Below are positions 51,360 to 62,031 of a stretch of 64,000 bases of DNA, piece after piece; within the stretch, counting starts at the first letter, position 1; the number at the start of each line of letters is the position of its first letter. Both the position numbers and the translations under genes were made by a program. A model generated the notes under the pieces. That model was given only the letters and a program-made list of their open reading frames with translations. It was not told the origin of the DNA and did not search any database. Source of the DNA: Deltaproteobacteria bacterium. Its GTDB lineage: Bacteria > Lernaellota > Lernaellaia > JACKCT01. The stretch lies in the NCBI GenBank assembly GCA_027493875.1, contig JAOSJX010000022.1:124001-188000 (forward strand). Direction: 5' to 3'.

Positions 51360-52659
51360 TTGTCGCGTCGTCGCCTTTGGTTTCGGCTTCGTCGCGTTCG
51401 CCGTCCTTGTCGCGGCGTGCCACCCGAAGCCTTTTTTTCAGGAAGACGAGACGTGGTTTCCGAGCAAGGAAACACCGCCGCCGTCCGATCCCAAGCGTTA
51501 TTCCACGCACGTCCCCACGCAGCTCGCAGCGCTCTCCGATGCGGATCCGGGCCGACGCCTGATCGCGGCGCGCGTGCTCGGTTCGAGTGGACCCGACGCA
51601 CGCGAGGCGCTTCCCGCGCTGATCGAGCGGGCGCGCGACGGAAAAGAAACCATCGAAGTGCGCGCCGCGTCGGCCTGGGCCATCGGGGAGATCGGCCCGT
51701 GGGATGAAGGCGTCGTGCCGTGCCTGAATGAACTGCTCCGCGGCCAAAATCCGCGGTTGCGGCGGGCGTCGGTGATGTCGCTGAAAAAGATCGGACCGAG
51801 CGCCGCGCCGGCGGCCGATTCGCTGGCGGCGGCGTTGCACGATGCCGATCTGCGCGAGGACGCCGTCGAAACGCTGATCGCGATCGGCGCGGCGTCCGTT
51901 GAACCGCTGATGCGCGTGGCCAAGAGTGACGACGCGGACGCGAAAAAAGCCGCTCTCGCCGCCCTCGAACGCATCGGCTCGCCATCGGTCGATCCTCTCA
52001 TCGCGGGACTCGGTAAACCGGAAACGCGCGAAGCGTCGATCAACGCCCTCGGGAAGATGGGGAAAAAAGCGGTCGCGCCGCTCATCGTCAAACTGTCCGA
52101 CAAGGACCTCGAAGTGCGCCTCGACGCGATGCGCGCGCTCGAACGCGTCGGCCCGCTCGCCGCGGAGGCCAAACCGACGCTCGTCAAACTCACCAACGAT
52201 CCGAATCCGGAGTTGCGTGCCGGCGCGCAATCGGCGCTCGGCGCGATCGGCGTGAGTTCCAAGCCGGAGGTCGAAGCGTTGATCTGGGGATTGCGCGACG
52301 GCGATCCGCGCGTCCGCAAGGCGGCCCTCGGCGCCGCCGCATCGGTTCAACCCGGATGGGACGACGAAGAGTTGGCGGTGGTGGTGAAGGCGCTGTCGGA
52401 TCGGCGCTGGCACGTGCGCGTCGAGGCGGCGGATCTGCTTGGCCGTCAAGGAAAAGGTGCGGCGTCCGCCGTCCCCGCGCTGGTCAAAGCCCTCAACGAC
52501 GACGACGCGCGCGTGCGGCTCTCAGCCGTCCGCGCCCTCGGTCATATCGGCCCCGCCGCTTTCGAAAGCAAAGAAGCCCTCGAACGCGCGCTCAAAGACC
52601 CCGACCCCGTCGTCCGCGAGGCGGCATGGTCGTCCCTCAAGGCGGTTCGACCGAATTAG
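51355..52659 (+). CDS. HEAT-repeat lipoprotein
   Basis: About 434 aa. The start is unclear because the dispersed repeat meets it; GTG 51355 begins a hydrophobic signal ending LVAAC. The mature part has about nine HEAT/PBS-lyase repeats (ARVLGSSGPDAREALPALIE; SWAIGEIGPWDEG-like; AALAALERIGSPSVDPLIAG; AVRALGHIGPAAFESKEALE). These form a curved solenoid for protein binding. A frame error in the signal region cannot be excluded. Its stop overlaps the convergent DUF362 stop by 4 bp. Confidence 0.75.
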   Translation: MVCRVVAFGFGFVAFAVLVAACHPKPFFQEDETWFPSKETPPPSDPKRYSTHVPTQLAALSDADPGRRLIAARVLGSSGPDAREALPALIERARDGKETIEVRAASAWAIGEIGPWDEGVVPCLNELLRGQNPRLRRASVMSLKKIGPSAAPAADSLAAALHDADLREDAVETLIAIGAASVEPLMRVAKSDDADAKKAALAALERIGSPSVDPLIAGLGKPETREASINALGKMGKKAVAPLIVKLSDKDLEVRLDAMRALERVGPLAAEAKPTLVKLTNDPNPELRAGAQSALGAIGVSSKPEVEALIWGLRDGDPRVRKAALGAAASVQPGWDDEELAVVVKALSDRRWHVRVEAADLLGRQGKGAASAVPALVKALNDDDARVRLSAVRALGHIGPAAFESKEALERALKDPDPVVREAAWSSLKAVRPN

Positions 52660-53941
52660 TGCGCGATCGGTCCGCCGTGGATCTTGCGTTTGCGAAGGCG
52701 CAGGACTTCGGGCGCTTCGAGGATGGACGTTTTAAGCACCTTGAGGCCGAGGCGGAAAAGCTGGCCGAACGACCGCTGCACGCGCGCCGGCGCTTCGCCG
52801 ACCTCCGGGTAGCCGCGGCCGTCCGAACGCACCTTCTCCCAATTATTGAACAGCCGGCCCCACGCGCTTTGCAGCACGCCGTGCGTGCGTTCCTTGCCGA
52901 GCGTCGGATACCAGTAGAGGTCGTGGTACACCACGCTGGCAATGTACGCCCACGGCGCCGCCCACGTCTTCAGCGACCACTCGACGGCGTTCTTGAGACC
53001 GCCCCAATAGATCTTGTGCTGCATCTTCGCGGCGAAGGTGATGTTCTGCATCGGCCCTTCGAAATGCCAGTTTTCCCGGCCCGCTTCCTCGTCGCCGGCG
53101 ATTTCGATCTCGCGCGGATCGCCCACGCCGAGACCGAGATCGTGCGCCATGCGGATGAACTTGATGCTCAGGGGGTCGAAGCCCATCAGCTTCGCGGCCA
53201 CCGCGTCGATCGCCACCTGGTCCGCGGACGCGAGCAACACGTCCTTCGTGTACGGAACCATGCAGCGCGGCCCCGGGCCGTCGCCGGCGAACGTCCCGTC
53301 CATCACCGCGAACACGCCGCGGTGGATCTTTTCTGGATCATCAAAAGATCGACGAGCGTTTCGTGGATCACCGGATGCGTCCAGTGCCGATGTTCGTTGA
53401 GCAGGCCGCCGAACGCGTTTTTCATCGCGCCGGTCGTCGTGGTGAACACGTGCGTCTTGACGGTCGGCAGATGGATGATGTTCTCGCCGATGAAGCGCTT
53501 GGGGATCATGAAGCCGTTCGGATACACCTCATTCAGGCACACGAATTTCTTGGCCAGATCGCCGACCGCGTCACGCACGTCGATCCATTCCTCGCCCTCG
53601 TACAGATGCACGTTCCGCAGCCCGTGCGCCTCGACCACGTTGATCTGCTTGTTCTCGCGCTCGCCGAAGTGCGCGTCGATGACGACCGTGCGGTTGTGGC
53701 AGCCGTGAATGAGGCGGGGATCGTAGCCGTCCGTCTTCATGGCGCTGATCACGCCGTCGAGCTGCCACGGCGTCGTCGACGAACCCGGATAGAAAAAGTG
53801 CCAGGAAATATTGATTTTCAGCGCCGTGTCCGCGTCTTTCGCGACAACGCTCTGATAGTCCGCCAGATTCAGCAGACGGTGGTAATCCTCCAGCACCGTC
53901 GCCGGTTTCGTCTTCAAAATCGCGACTTTCGACTTGGCCAT
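52656..53941 (-). CDS. DUF362 family protein (one frameshift)
   Basis: About 428 aa from ATG 53941 with GGCGGAG upstream. DUF362 sequence is clear: LKINISWHFFYPGSSTTPWQ, NIIHLPTVKTHVFTTTTGAM, KNAFGGLLNEHRHWTHPVIH, AVMDGTFAGDGPGPRCMVPY and LLASADQVAIDAVAAKLMGF. There is no ferredoxin-like CxxCxxC cluster, unlike many DUF362 proteins. The function of the family is not settled. The frame changes near 53325. Confidence 0.85.
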
Positions 53942-54082
53942 CGTACTCCGCCTTGTTTTCACCCGGCCCCGACGCGGGCCGAACCATCATTTTAAGCCAA
54001 AAAGGCGGGGGATTATAGGTGCGGGGGCCGCCGGCCGCAAGGCGCGCGCCGTTTTCACGGGCCGCCCCGTCGCGGTAACGCG

Positions 54083-55392
54083 TCACGGGACATTGAGGAG
54101 GCGCGTCTCCCACGTCCCGTCCAGGTAGGTGGAATAGTAAACACTCGTGCCGGTTTTGTCCGTGTGGCTGATATGAACCCGCCCGTCCGCGGCCACGAAG
54201 ATGTCACTGTAAGATCCGCCGCCGATATCGGCCGTCGCCGGATCCCATATCCCCGTTTCTCCATCGCGTTCCGCATACCAGAGCCGGTCGACGGACGCCA
54301 TCGCGGCATGCACGCCGCCGTCTTTGTCCGTGGCCAACGACAGACCCGTCTGAAGCACGTCGCGGCCGAGCGGATAGGACGCCTCGTCGGGCCGGAGCGG
54401 ATTGTCGATATACAGAAAATCCGTTGATTCGTCGCTGAACGGCTTGGGAGTCGGGAAAAAATATGACGCTTCCTCGATAAACGCGGCGTGCGCGTCGATG
54501 CCGTTGCTCACGACCGTTTCAGGCGTGTACGAAAGCGCGGAGAAAAAGATGAGATTGTAAGACAGGCGAATCGGCCAGATCGTCCATTTTCCGTGTGCCC
54601 GCCGCGCGGCGAAAATCGAGCCCCATTCCGCACCCGCCGCATGCACCACGCCCCCGTCGTCGACGTCGATCGAAACGCGGTCGAAGTACCCCGGACGGAC
54701 AATCCCGGCGCGCCATTCGCCGTTCCCGAAACGCACCGCATGCCGGGTTTTATGGACCGAGACGGCGCCATAAACGAGATGGACGCGGTCCCAAGCGTCC
54801 ACCGCGATGTCGTACGCCACCAGTTCGTCGCCGCAGTCCGCCACGGACCGCTCCCAAACGCCGTCGATCCTCGCGAGATGCACGAGTTCGTGCGTCTCAT
54901 AGTCGGCGTAGGCGACGTGCATTCGCTCCTCGGAATCGTAGGCGGCGGCGGGACGGCCCGTCGTCGTGGCGATCGTGGAAGACGCCACGTTGCCCCCGTC
55001 GATTTCATACAATGTCAACTTCCTCGAAATCGACGCGAAGAAGACGAAGGCCGTCGAATCGTCCGCATCGACGCCGACGGCCGTGCCGCGTTCATACGTC
55101 GGCACCGCGGCGGGAACATCCGGCGTCGCCCTCGCCCCGCAGTTGGTCGGGAGGTACGTGACGTAATCCGAATCGTCGTCGGCGTCATCGTCAACATCGT
55201 CATCCGCGTCGTCGTCGACGGCGTCATCGTCGTCACCGGACGAGTCGTCATCGCCCGTATCGTCGTCGACGGGGGATGGTCGTCGTCCGTGTCCGGCGAC
55301 GAGCCGTCCGGCGGATCGTCCGATCCGCACGAACACGCCGTGCCGATCGAACACGAGAGAACGAGCAGGAATACCGCGATTCTCCGTCGCAT
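54083..55392 (-). CDS. Asp-rich lipoprotein with beta-propeller domain, copy 2 (one frameshift)
   Basis: About 436 aa. The signal MRRRIAVFLLVLSCSIGTAC leads to a CSCGSDDPPDGSSP start and an Asp-rich spacer to about residue 75. The body has propeller blades repeating the pattern RMHVAYADYETHELVHLARI, DRVHLVYGAVS and GRVHISHTDKTGTSVYYSTY. It is a tandem paralogue of the gene 17 bp upstream, with the same blades (RMHMVYGDYDTHELALLVRR) and tail. The shift near 55275 lies in the Asp-rich region. Function unknown. Confidence 0.68.
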
Positions 55393-55408
55393 CGGTGTCC
55401 TCCCCGCG

Positions 55409-56827
55409 TCAGGGAATGTACAAGCGGTGAAGAGACCAGGTCCCGCCGTCCAGAACCGAATAGCGCACTTCGCCCGCGTCGTCGTAATGACTCACGTGGA
55501 CGCGGCCGTCGACCCCGGCAAAGATATCGCTGTATCGCCCGCCGCCGTGGCCGGTACCCGCCGAGGACCACGTGCCGGACGACCGAATTCCATACGAGAG
55601 CGAGCTACCCAACGGCCGTGCGACGTGGAGGCTCCCGCCCGGCCCGCCGGTCATGGACATCGCCACTTGGCTTAGATACCCGGACAGATCGTACGTGGCA
55701 TCGTAGGGCGGTACGACGTTGTCGATGAATTTGAATTTTCGGTAGATCGAATGGTACGGCTTTGGGATCGGCACGTAAGATTCCTCGGTTTCCGTGAAGC
55801 CGAGGTTAACATCGACCCCGTTACTGACGACGACCTCCGGAGAGTTATAGTAGATGTTGTAGAGTCCGAGAAAATATCCGAATTGAACCGTTGCCAGGGA
55901 CCAGGTGCCCAGGACGCGTTTGAGATAGAACAGCGAGATCAACGTACCGGCCGCGTGCACGGTTCCCGCGTCGTCCACCGCCAGCGAAATCCGTTCGACG
56001 TATCCGTCACCCACCGTGGCGGCGCGCCAGATACCGTCTTCGAAAAGCACGGCATGCCGCGTCTCGTTGGCCGATTGCGCGCCGAAGAGCACGTGCACGC
56101 GGTCCAAGTGATCGATCGCCACGTCGTAACTGAGAAATTCGTCGTCGCAGTCGGCGATGGAACGTTCCCAGACGCCGTCCCGGCGAACCAAGAGCGCCAG
56201 CTCGTGCGTATCGTAGTCGCCGTACACCATGTGCATGCGTTCGTCGGAGTCGTAGGCGGCCGTGGGGCGGCCGGCCGGCTCCGTCACCGCGCTCGGCGTC
56301 ACGGCGTCCCCGTCCGTCTCGAATAAAGCCAGCGTGCCGCCTTGCGCGGCGAACACCAGGATCGTCTGGTCATCGGGATCGATGCCGACGGCTGTCCCTT
56401 GCTCCAAGGTTGCCGCCGTGACGGGACCGTCGTGAAACCCGTCGAACGGCCCGAACGCGGCGTTGTCCTTCGCAACACAATCCGTCGGCTGGTAATCCGC
56501 GTACCAGTCCTCGTCATCGTCGTCCGCGTCGTCGTCCGCGTCGTCGTCCGCGTCGTCGTCCGCGTCATCGTCGGCGTCGTCGTCAATATCGTCGTCAACA
56601 TCGTCATCCGCGTCGTCGTCGGACGTATCATCGTCCGCGTCGTCGTCACCGGTATCGTCATCGGGCGCATCGTCGTCCGTCCCGCCTTCGGCGGAATCGT
56701 CATCGTCCGCCGCCACGTCGTCATCCGGCGCGCCGGGATCATCCGTCGACGACGAACCGCCGCATGAACAAGCCACACAGAACGCACAGAGACTCGTCAA
56801 TGCAATAATCGCCACGCGGTATAACAC
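55409..56827 (-). CDS. Asp-rich lipoprotein with beta-propeller domain, copy 1
   Basis: Intact, 472 aa. The lipobox is FCVAC, then SCGGSSSTDDPGAP and a spacer of about 90 residues, almost all Asp with single Ala, Val or Ile (DDDADDDADDDADDD). The propeller body has repeats such as RMHMVYGDYDTHELALLVRR, DRVHVLFGAQSANETRHAVL and GRVHVSHYDDAGEVRYSVLD. The sister gene follows after 16 bp. Likely a surface-exposed binding protein; the ligand is not visible. Confidence 0.75.
   Translation of the reverse strand: MLYRVAIIALTSLCAFCVACSCGGSSSTDDPGAPDDDVAADDDDSAEGGTDDDAPDDDTGDDDADDDTSDDDADDDVDDDIDDDADDDADDDADDDADDDADDDDEDWYADYQPTDCVAKDNAAFGPFDGFHDGPVTAATLEQGTAVGIDPDDQTILVFAAQGGTLALFETDGDAVTPSAVTEPAGRPTAAYDSDERMHMVYGDYDTHELALLVRRDGVWERSIADCDDEFLSYDVAIDHLDRVHVLFGAQSANETRHAVLFEDGIWRAATVGDGYVERISLAVDDAGTVHAAGTLISLFYLKRVLGTWSLATVQFGYFLGLYNIYYNSPEVVVSNGVDVNLGFTETEESYVPIPKPYHSIYRKFKFIDNVVPPYDATYDLSGYLSQVAMSMTGGPGGSLHVARPLGSSLSYGIRSSGTWSSAGTGHGGGRYSDIFAGVDGRVHVSHYDDAGEVRYSVLDGGTWSLHRLYIP
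56519..56566 (-). repeat. 12-bp tandem repeat encoding DDDA units
   Basis: Four perfect copies of GTCGTCCGCGTC on the plus strand (coding DADD-type units on the minus strand) lie in the Asp-rich spacer of the propeller lipoprotein, with degenerate copies on both sides. In-frame slippage would change spacer length without breaking the gene. Confidence 0.8.
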
Positions 56828-56999
56828 GACGTCCTCCCGAGTTCCCTGATTTACTACCTCGAAAGATTATCCTCCCACGCCAAAACCGATGCAAGAAAAA
56901 AATGCTTTACGCGAACCTCGCCGGTCAAATCTAGGTTATTTACAATAAAAAACGACCCGGTCGGAACGAACTATTCTAAGGCGGTTACAGTAATTTACG

Positions 57000-57022
57000 G
57001 GCCGCGGAGTATATCCGCGGCC
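57000..57022. terminator. Hairpin between lipoprotein and subtilisin-like genes
   Basis: A perfect 9-bp stem GGCCGCGGA, loop GTATA and TCCGCGGCC sits 45 bp after the subtilisin-like gene's stop, in a 240-bp gap with no gene. Probably the terminator of that gene. Confidence 0.55.
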
Positions 57023-57067
57023 TGCGTTCAATCCCTACCTGCTATCTGCTATCGACCACCCACTCTT

Positions 57068-60000
57068 TTAACACCCGCACCCGTCGTCATCGTCGTCATC
57101 ATCGCCGTCATCGTCGGCCGTGGTGTCATCGTCGTCCGCGAAATCGTCGTCGTCGATATCATCGTCGTCGGATTCGGGCTCGCCTTCGGTACTCGCGACG
57201 GACGGCCAGGCAAGGTGGCCAAAGTCGTCATAGGCGCGCAGCGCGAAGACGCGCGCGTCCTCCGGCGCTTCGACGGTTAGCCGCTGTTTGTTGCCGCCGG
57301 TGAGGAAATCTTCCGCCGCGCTCAAGACCGTCGCCTCCGCCGCCGCGTTGAACGCGTCCAAGGGCCGCAAATCCGCTCCCGCGCTCGTCGCGTAACGCAC
57401 GTCGTATCCCGTCACCGTGCCGCAGCCGAGTTCGTCGCCCGGCGCCGCGAAAGTCAACGTAAAGCGTCCACCGCCCTCATCCATGTGGAAGAGCTCCGTC
57501 ACCATGGCCGGCGGCAGCGTGTCCGCGCCGTAAAATCCCGTGCCGCGCTCGTCGTGATGGAAGCCGCGCCAATCGGAATTCGCCTCGCCTTTCTTGCACT
57601 CGCGGCCCTTCGTGTTCCACGCGAAGATGTCGCCCTCGTGCATCGCCTGCACGACTTCCAGCTTGCCGTCGCGGTCGATATCGCCGACGGCCGCGGAGGC
57701 GATGGCCCAGTTGTGCGTCGCTTTGGGCCACGTCTCGGGCTCGCGGCCGCGGATGTCGAACGCGTGCACGTTGTAGCCGCCCGACCCGGCGATCACTTCC
57801 GGCAGGTTGTCGCCGGAAATGTCCGCCACGATCGGATTGAGAAACGCCATGAAATCTTCCCACCGCTCCCGGAAGACCGAATCGCGGTAGTTGTCCACGT
57901 CCCAGCCCAGGATATTCCAACTCTCCAGCTTGACCACGCCGTCGATCAGGTTGAGCGCGCCCAGCGTCGGCAACAAAAACTGCATCGAATCGTCGCCGCG
58001 GAATTTCGCGAACGTCCCGTTGGTGGTGGACGTGAAATTCGCGTGCCCGCCGTACGAGGCGACGACGGTTTCCATGCCGTCCCACGCGATCATCTGCGGC
58101 AGCCAGAAGAACGACCCCGCGCTTACGCGCGCCGTGCCGTTGTCGTCGATCCACACCGCGGGCGAGTTCGTCGCGCCCGCCGTCAGCGGCGGCACGGGAA
58201 TCGCGTCGCCGAGCGGCGTCGTGATCACCGCGGGCCACCCCGGCAGATAGGGGCCGAGAGAGTTGTCCGTGCCGTTCCAATACACCGCGTAGACGCGGCT
58301 CGTCGGCACGACGCCGTCGTTGCACGTCTCCGTCACGGGAACGATCACCGCCGGGTGCAGCGCAATGTCTGGATTCTCGTGGTCCGGGTCCAGAATGCCG
58401 ACGGCCGGCGTGCCGAGAATCTGCGCCGGCAGCGCGTCGGTGCACTTCTTCCATCCCGGCACTAGACCCGGCGCGCTCGAAAGCAGAATCGGCCAGCCGG
58501 ACATCCGGTCCGCCTCGCCGTCGTCGTTTTCGTCGAGCGGGCTCCACGCGTAGACGAATTGGTCGGACGCGCCCACGACGATATCGAGAAGCCCGTCGCG
58601 GTCCAGATCGGCGAGCACGGGTGAGGCAAGAATCGCGTTGCCGTGGCCGAACTCGAACGACGAATCGTTGCCCGGCTCGTCGACGCGCACGGGGAAGCCG
58701 TCCACGATCGCGCCGCCGTCGTGATTCTCGCCGTCGTGGTGAATCAGATAGACCGTACAGCCCAGCGTGGCCGCGACGATTTTCGGCAGGCCGTCGCCGA
58801 ACACGTCGCCCACCGCCACCGCGCTGATCACGCCCTCCGCGTAGCGCGGGTCCTCGCCGGAAACGTCCACCGGAAATCCCGGCGCGTTCTCCCACGTACC
58901 TTTGCCGTCGTCGTACTTGAGCACTTCCACCGTGCCGAGCGACGTGGCGAAAACGATTTCGAGGCGCCCGTCCGGGTCGCCGTCCATGTCATAGAGCCGC
59001 GGGCTCGATTCGACCGACATCCCGAGCGCCAGCGGGAACCCAGGAATCAGTCCCGTCTCCGGGTCGTCGTCGCGGTGCAGGCGTAGCGCCTTGCGCGCCT
59101 CGCCCATCGCCTCGCCGCCCGGCTCGTCGGACCACACCCGCAGGCGCAGCGTCGCGACTTTGTCGACGGCGTTGTCCGGCGGGCGCGACCAATCCGATTC
59201 GTCCATCAGCCCGCTGATATCGGCGGTGGCGATGAATCCGTCCACCGGCGACGACTCGTCACCCGACGCCAGCACACGGAAGTCGCCGTTGAACGGCTGC
59301 ACGCCGAGCGCGCCTTGCAGCTCCCAACGATACGAACCCGCGCGGCTCGACATCTGCCCGAACACGTCGACCGTCGGCGTCACCGACGGATCGTAGGTGC
59401 GCCACCAGATCGGATCGGTGATCCGCGCTTCCGGCGGCACGGCGGGATCGATCCCCTCCTCCGGGTAACCGAGCATATCGAACGCCCGCTTGGCGTTGAG
59501 GCGCCCGTAGCCGAAATGCTGATCCCATCCCTTGCGGCACACGCCGCCCATCGACGGGCCTTCGACCAGCGAAACGCACCGCTCGTAAATATCGTCCGCG
59601 GAAATCGTCATGAGCTGCTTGAGCTCGTTCGCCGACGGTTCGATCCCCACGTCCCGCGCGCGCGAGACGATCAGCGCCGCCACGCCCGACGTGTTGTTCG
59701 TTGCCTCCGACGTGCAGATGTGCCCCGCGGGCACCGACACGTCCGTGTGCGCGCCGAAGTTCGTGCAATACGACTCCGTAAACGCGATCAGCTCGATCGG
59801 AACGAAATCGAAAAGATGCACCGGCGGGAACGGAAAAAGCGCGGTCACGTTGATGACGTCCTCGCCCGCCGCCGGCCAGAGATGATGAATGCCCATCTCG
59901 TCGCCGCCGGCCGCGATGGTCAAAACGCCGTCCGCGTACGCGTCCAGAATCGACCGGTGCGCCGCGTCGCTATAGTTGAAGCTGCCCATGGCGATGCTGA

Positions 60001-61095
60001 TGACCTTCGCGCCCATGTCGTGCGCGTAATCGACCGCCGCGCCGATCAGATTGATATCCGCGATCACCGCGTCCGACACGCGGATCTCCAGGACCGAGCA
60101 GTTCGGGCAAACGCCGATCAAGTCGCCGCTGCCGTTTTCCGCGGCGCCGACGATATTGTCCGCGCCGTCGCCGTGCGTTCCTTCGGGGAATTCGGCCACG
60201 CCGAGCGTCTCGTTCACGTCGCGGAAAAAGTCCCAACCGGAAATATCGTCCGGCAATCCGTTCCCGTCGTCGTCCACGCCGTCCGAAAACGCGGAGAGCA
60301 AATGGCCGACGTTGACCGGATTGGCCCCGGCATACGCGAGCACGCGATCGTCCGCGGCGTAGTCGGACGCCGAAAACCGCCCGTCGCCGTTGCAGTCGTA
60401 ATCGCCGCACGGCGTGGTGCCGATCTCGGGTTCCGGCAGCTCGCCCGTGTTGAGAAAAAAGCCGGTCGCGCAGGTCCGCCTCTTCGTAGTCCGTCATGCC
60501 GTCGTCGATCACGGCCACCAGCACGTCCGGCCGGCCCGTCGCCCACTTCCACGCCTCCGTCACGCTCATGCCGGGGATGGTGTAAATCTTCGACGGGTCC
60601 GTGCCCTCCCGGATCGATCGGATTGAATCCCATCAGGTGGTTCGTCAGATCGGTCAGGCACGCCGTGTCGTCCGGCGCGCAGTTCGGGAAATGTAGATCG
60701 CGCGGCACGTTCGGGACGAAATCGCGCCCGAAGGGATACGCGCCGGAAAACGCGTTCGCGCCCGCGTCCTCGAGCGCCGTCTCGATCGTCAGCCGATAAC
60801 GCACCCCGAAACGCAAGTCCGCGGTGGGGTCGATAACGACCGTGTCGTCCGCCTGATTCGTGGACGCCAGCGACAGGCTCGCCGCCACCACCGACGCGTT
60901 GTCCACGCGGGTCAAAAACACGTTGTCCGTCGTCACCGTCGCGCCGTTCAGGCTCGCGTCAAAGATCAGCGTCACCGGTTCCTCGACCTTGATGACGAAG
61001 GTGTCGAAAACCGGGTCCTGGCCGATGAGATCGAGCGCGGACGCCGGCGCCGCCGCGACGCAAGCCAACAACACCAACGGTAGAATTTTCTTCAC
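57068..61095 (-). CDS. Subtilisin-like (S8) protease with FG-GAP/VCBS repeats and Asp-rich GCGC tail (two frameshifts)
   Basis: About 1342 aa. A signal peptide (MKKILPLVLLACVAAAPASA) without a lipobox precedes an Ig-like module and the S8 domain: the Asp in VLVAVIDDGM, the His in PEGTHGDGADNIVGA and the Ser in TSEATNNTSGVAALIVSRA. The Ser context lacks the usual GTSMA and the His context is EGTHG, so activity is uncertain. FG-GAP/VCBS repeats form a propeller (YDMDGDPDGRLEIVFATSLG, LADLDRDGLLDIVVGASDQF, VGDIDRDGKLEVVQAMHEGD), then a fibronectin-like domain. The chain ends in Asp-rich sequence and DDDDDDDGCGC. Shifts lie near 60610 and 60457. Confidence 0.75.
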
Positions 61096-61218
61096 GAAAT
61101 CCCTCCCATGCCAAAGCCGCCACAGGCGATGCGGGACATTAGCAAGAATCGATCACGTCGGAAAGTTACAGCAGGCGCAACGGCATGAATCGCCAAACAA
61201 AACACGGCATTGGATGGG

Positions 61219-61246
61219 TTGACACAATGTAATTACATTATATATC
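61219..61246 (+). promoter_or_regulatory. Promoter with palindromic operator for the AbrB-family gene
   Basis: TTGACA (61219-61224) and TATATC (61241-61246) flank the perfect 14-bp palindrome AATGTAATTACATT (61226-61239). An AbrB-type antitoxin dimer binding here would block its own promoter, the usual autoregulation. AAGGAG follows just before the ATG. Confidence 0.7.
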
Positions 61247-61274
61247 CTAGCCGTGGACCCAAGGAGATTCGACA

Positions 61275-61502
61275 ATGATCAAAAAGCTCACCAGGCACGG
61301 CAACAGTTACGCGCTGATCATTGACCGGCCCATTCTTGACCTTCTCAAGATCGAACCTGAGACTCCTCTCGAAGTGAGCACCGACGGAGACAATTTGCTC
61401 GTAATGCCCGTTCGGGACGAAAAACGACGCAAGAAATTCGAAGCCGCTCTAGCGGACACCAACCGAAAATACGGCGGCATGCTGAAACGTCTTGCCGAGT
61501 AA
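61275..61502 (+). CDS. AbrB/SpoVT-like antitoxin
   Basis: Intact, 75 aa. The swapped-hairpin DNA-binding fold is seen in IKKLTRHGNSYALIIDRPIL with LDLLKIEPETPLEVSTDGDN. The C-terminal helix (RDEKRRKKFEAALADTNRKY) would bind a toxin. The gene after it resembles Doc, a standard partner, but is truncated. A palindrome overlaps its promoter. Confidence 0.85.
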   Translation: MIKKLTRHGNSYALIIDRPILDLLKIEPETPLEVSTDGDNLLVMPVRDEKRRKKFEAALADTNRKYGGMLKRLAE

Positions 61503-61522
61503 CCACCGTTGGAACCTGTTTT

Positions 61523-61690
61523 TTGACCGTTGATGAGTTGATCCTGATTCATCGGGATCAAATCGGCCGTTACGGCGGGAGCCCCGAGATCCGCGGTCTC
61601 GGGCTTCTCCAATCGGCCATCGCTCAAGGAAGGATGGACAAGCCGGTCGTCGCGAATTTCTACGGACGTACCCCCTTTCGTCGTCCCCCA
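61523..61690 (+). pseudogene. Truncated Doc-family toxin
   Basis: TTG 61523 begins TVDELILIHRDQIGRYGGSP and EIRGLGLLQSAIAQGRM, the N-terminal third of Doc (death-on-curing, Fic fold). The Fic catalytic motif HPFxDGNKR is absent; after about residue 50 the sequence no longer resembles Doc and runs into the hicA control region. The deletion leaves an antitoxin without an active partner. Frameshift alone would not restore the missing part. Confidence 0.65.
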
Positions 61691-61742
61691 AATCGCCTTG
61701 CGCAAAAAAATTCGGCGTCTCCAATACCGGAGGGAGAGGCGG

Positions 61743-61772
61743 TTGACTATTGTAACTATATACAGTTACAAT
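61743..61772 (+). promoter_or_regulatory. Promoter with inverted-repeat operator for hicAB
   Basis: TTGACT (61743-61748) and TACAAT (61767-61772) are spaced by 18 bp. Perfect 9-bp arms ATTGTAACT (61749-61757) and AGTTACAAT (61764-61772) with a 6-bp centre occupy the spacer and the -10. HicB or the HicAB complex is the likely binder. Confidence 0.75.
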
Positions 61773-61779
61773 TTCGGTG

Positions 61780-62031
61780 ATGAGCGGGCTCGATAAACTC
61801 AAGAAAAAGCTTCTCGAGAATCCACGCGGAATCCGTTTCGCGGAATTGGAGAGAGTTCTGAGGGAGTTGGGCTACACGCGGGTTCGCTCGCGAGGAAGCC
61901 ATCATGTTTTTCGCCCGGCGCACGACGGACCGTCGCTCGTAATCGTCAAGCCGCACGGACGGGAACCGTTTTGCGCACGCGCGGACGTCAGAAAGGTGAT
62001 CTCGTTACTTGAGAAAGGAAAAAGCAAATGA
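61780..62031 (+). CDS. hicA: HicA-family mRNA interferase toxin
   Basis: Intact, 83 aa from ATG 61780. The HicA fold (double-stranded RNA-binding-like) shows VLRELGYTRVRSRGSHHVFR with the catalytic His in SRGSHHVF, and VIVKPHGREPF. It degrades mRNA when free. The 4-bp overlap with hicB couples the pair. Confidence 0.9.
   Translation: MSGLDKLKKKLLENPRGIRFAELERVLRELGYTRVRSRGSHHVFRPAHDGPSLVIVKPHGREPFCARADVRKVISLLEKGKSK

Noticed and set aside
56500..56720. CRISPR-like repeat array
   Set aside because: The repeats are 12 bp, contiguous, and encode Asp-rich protein in frame; there are no spacers.
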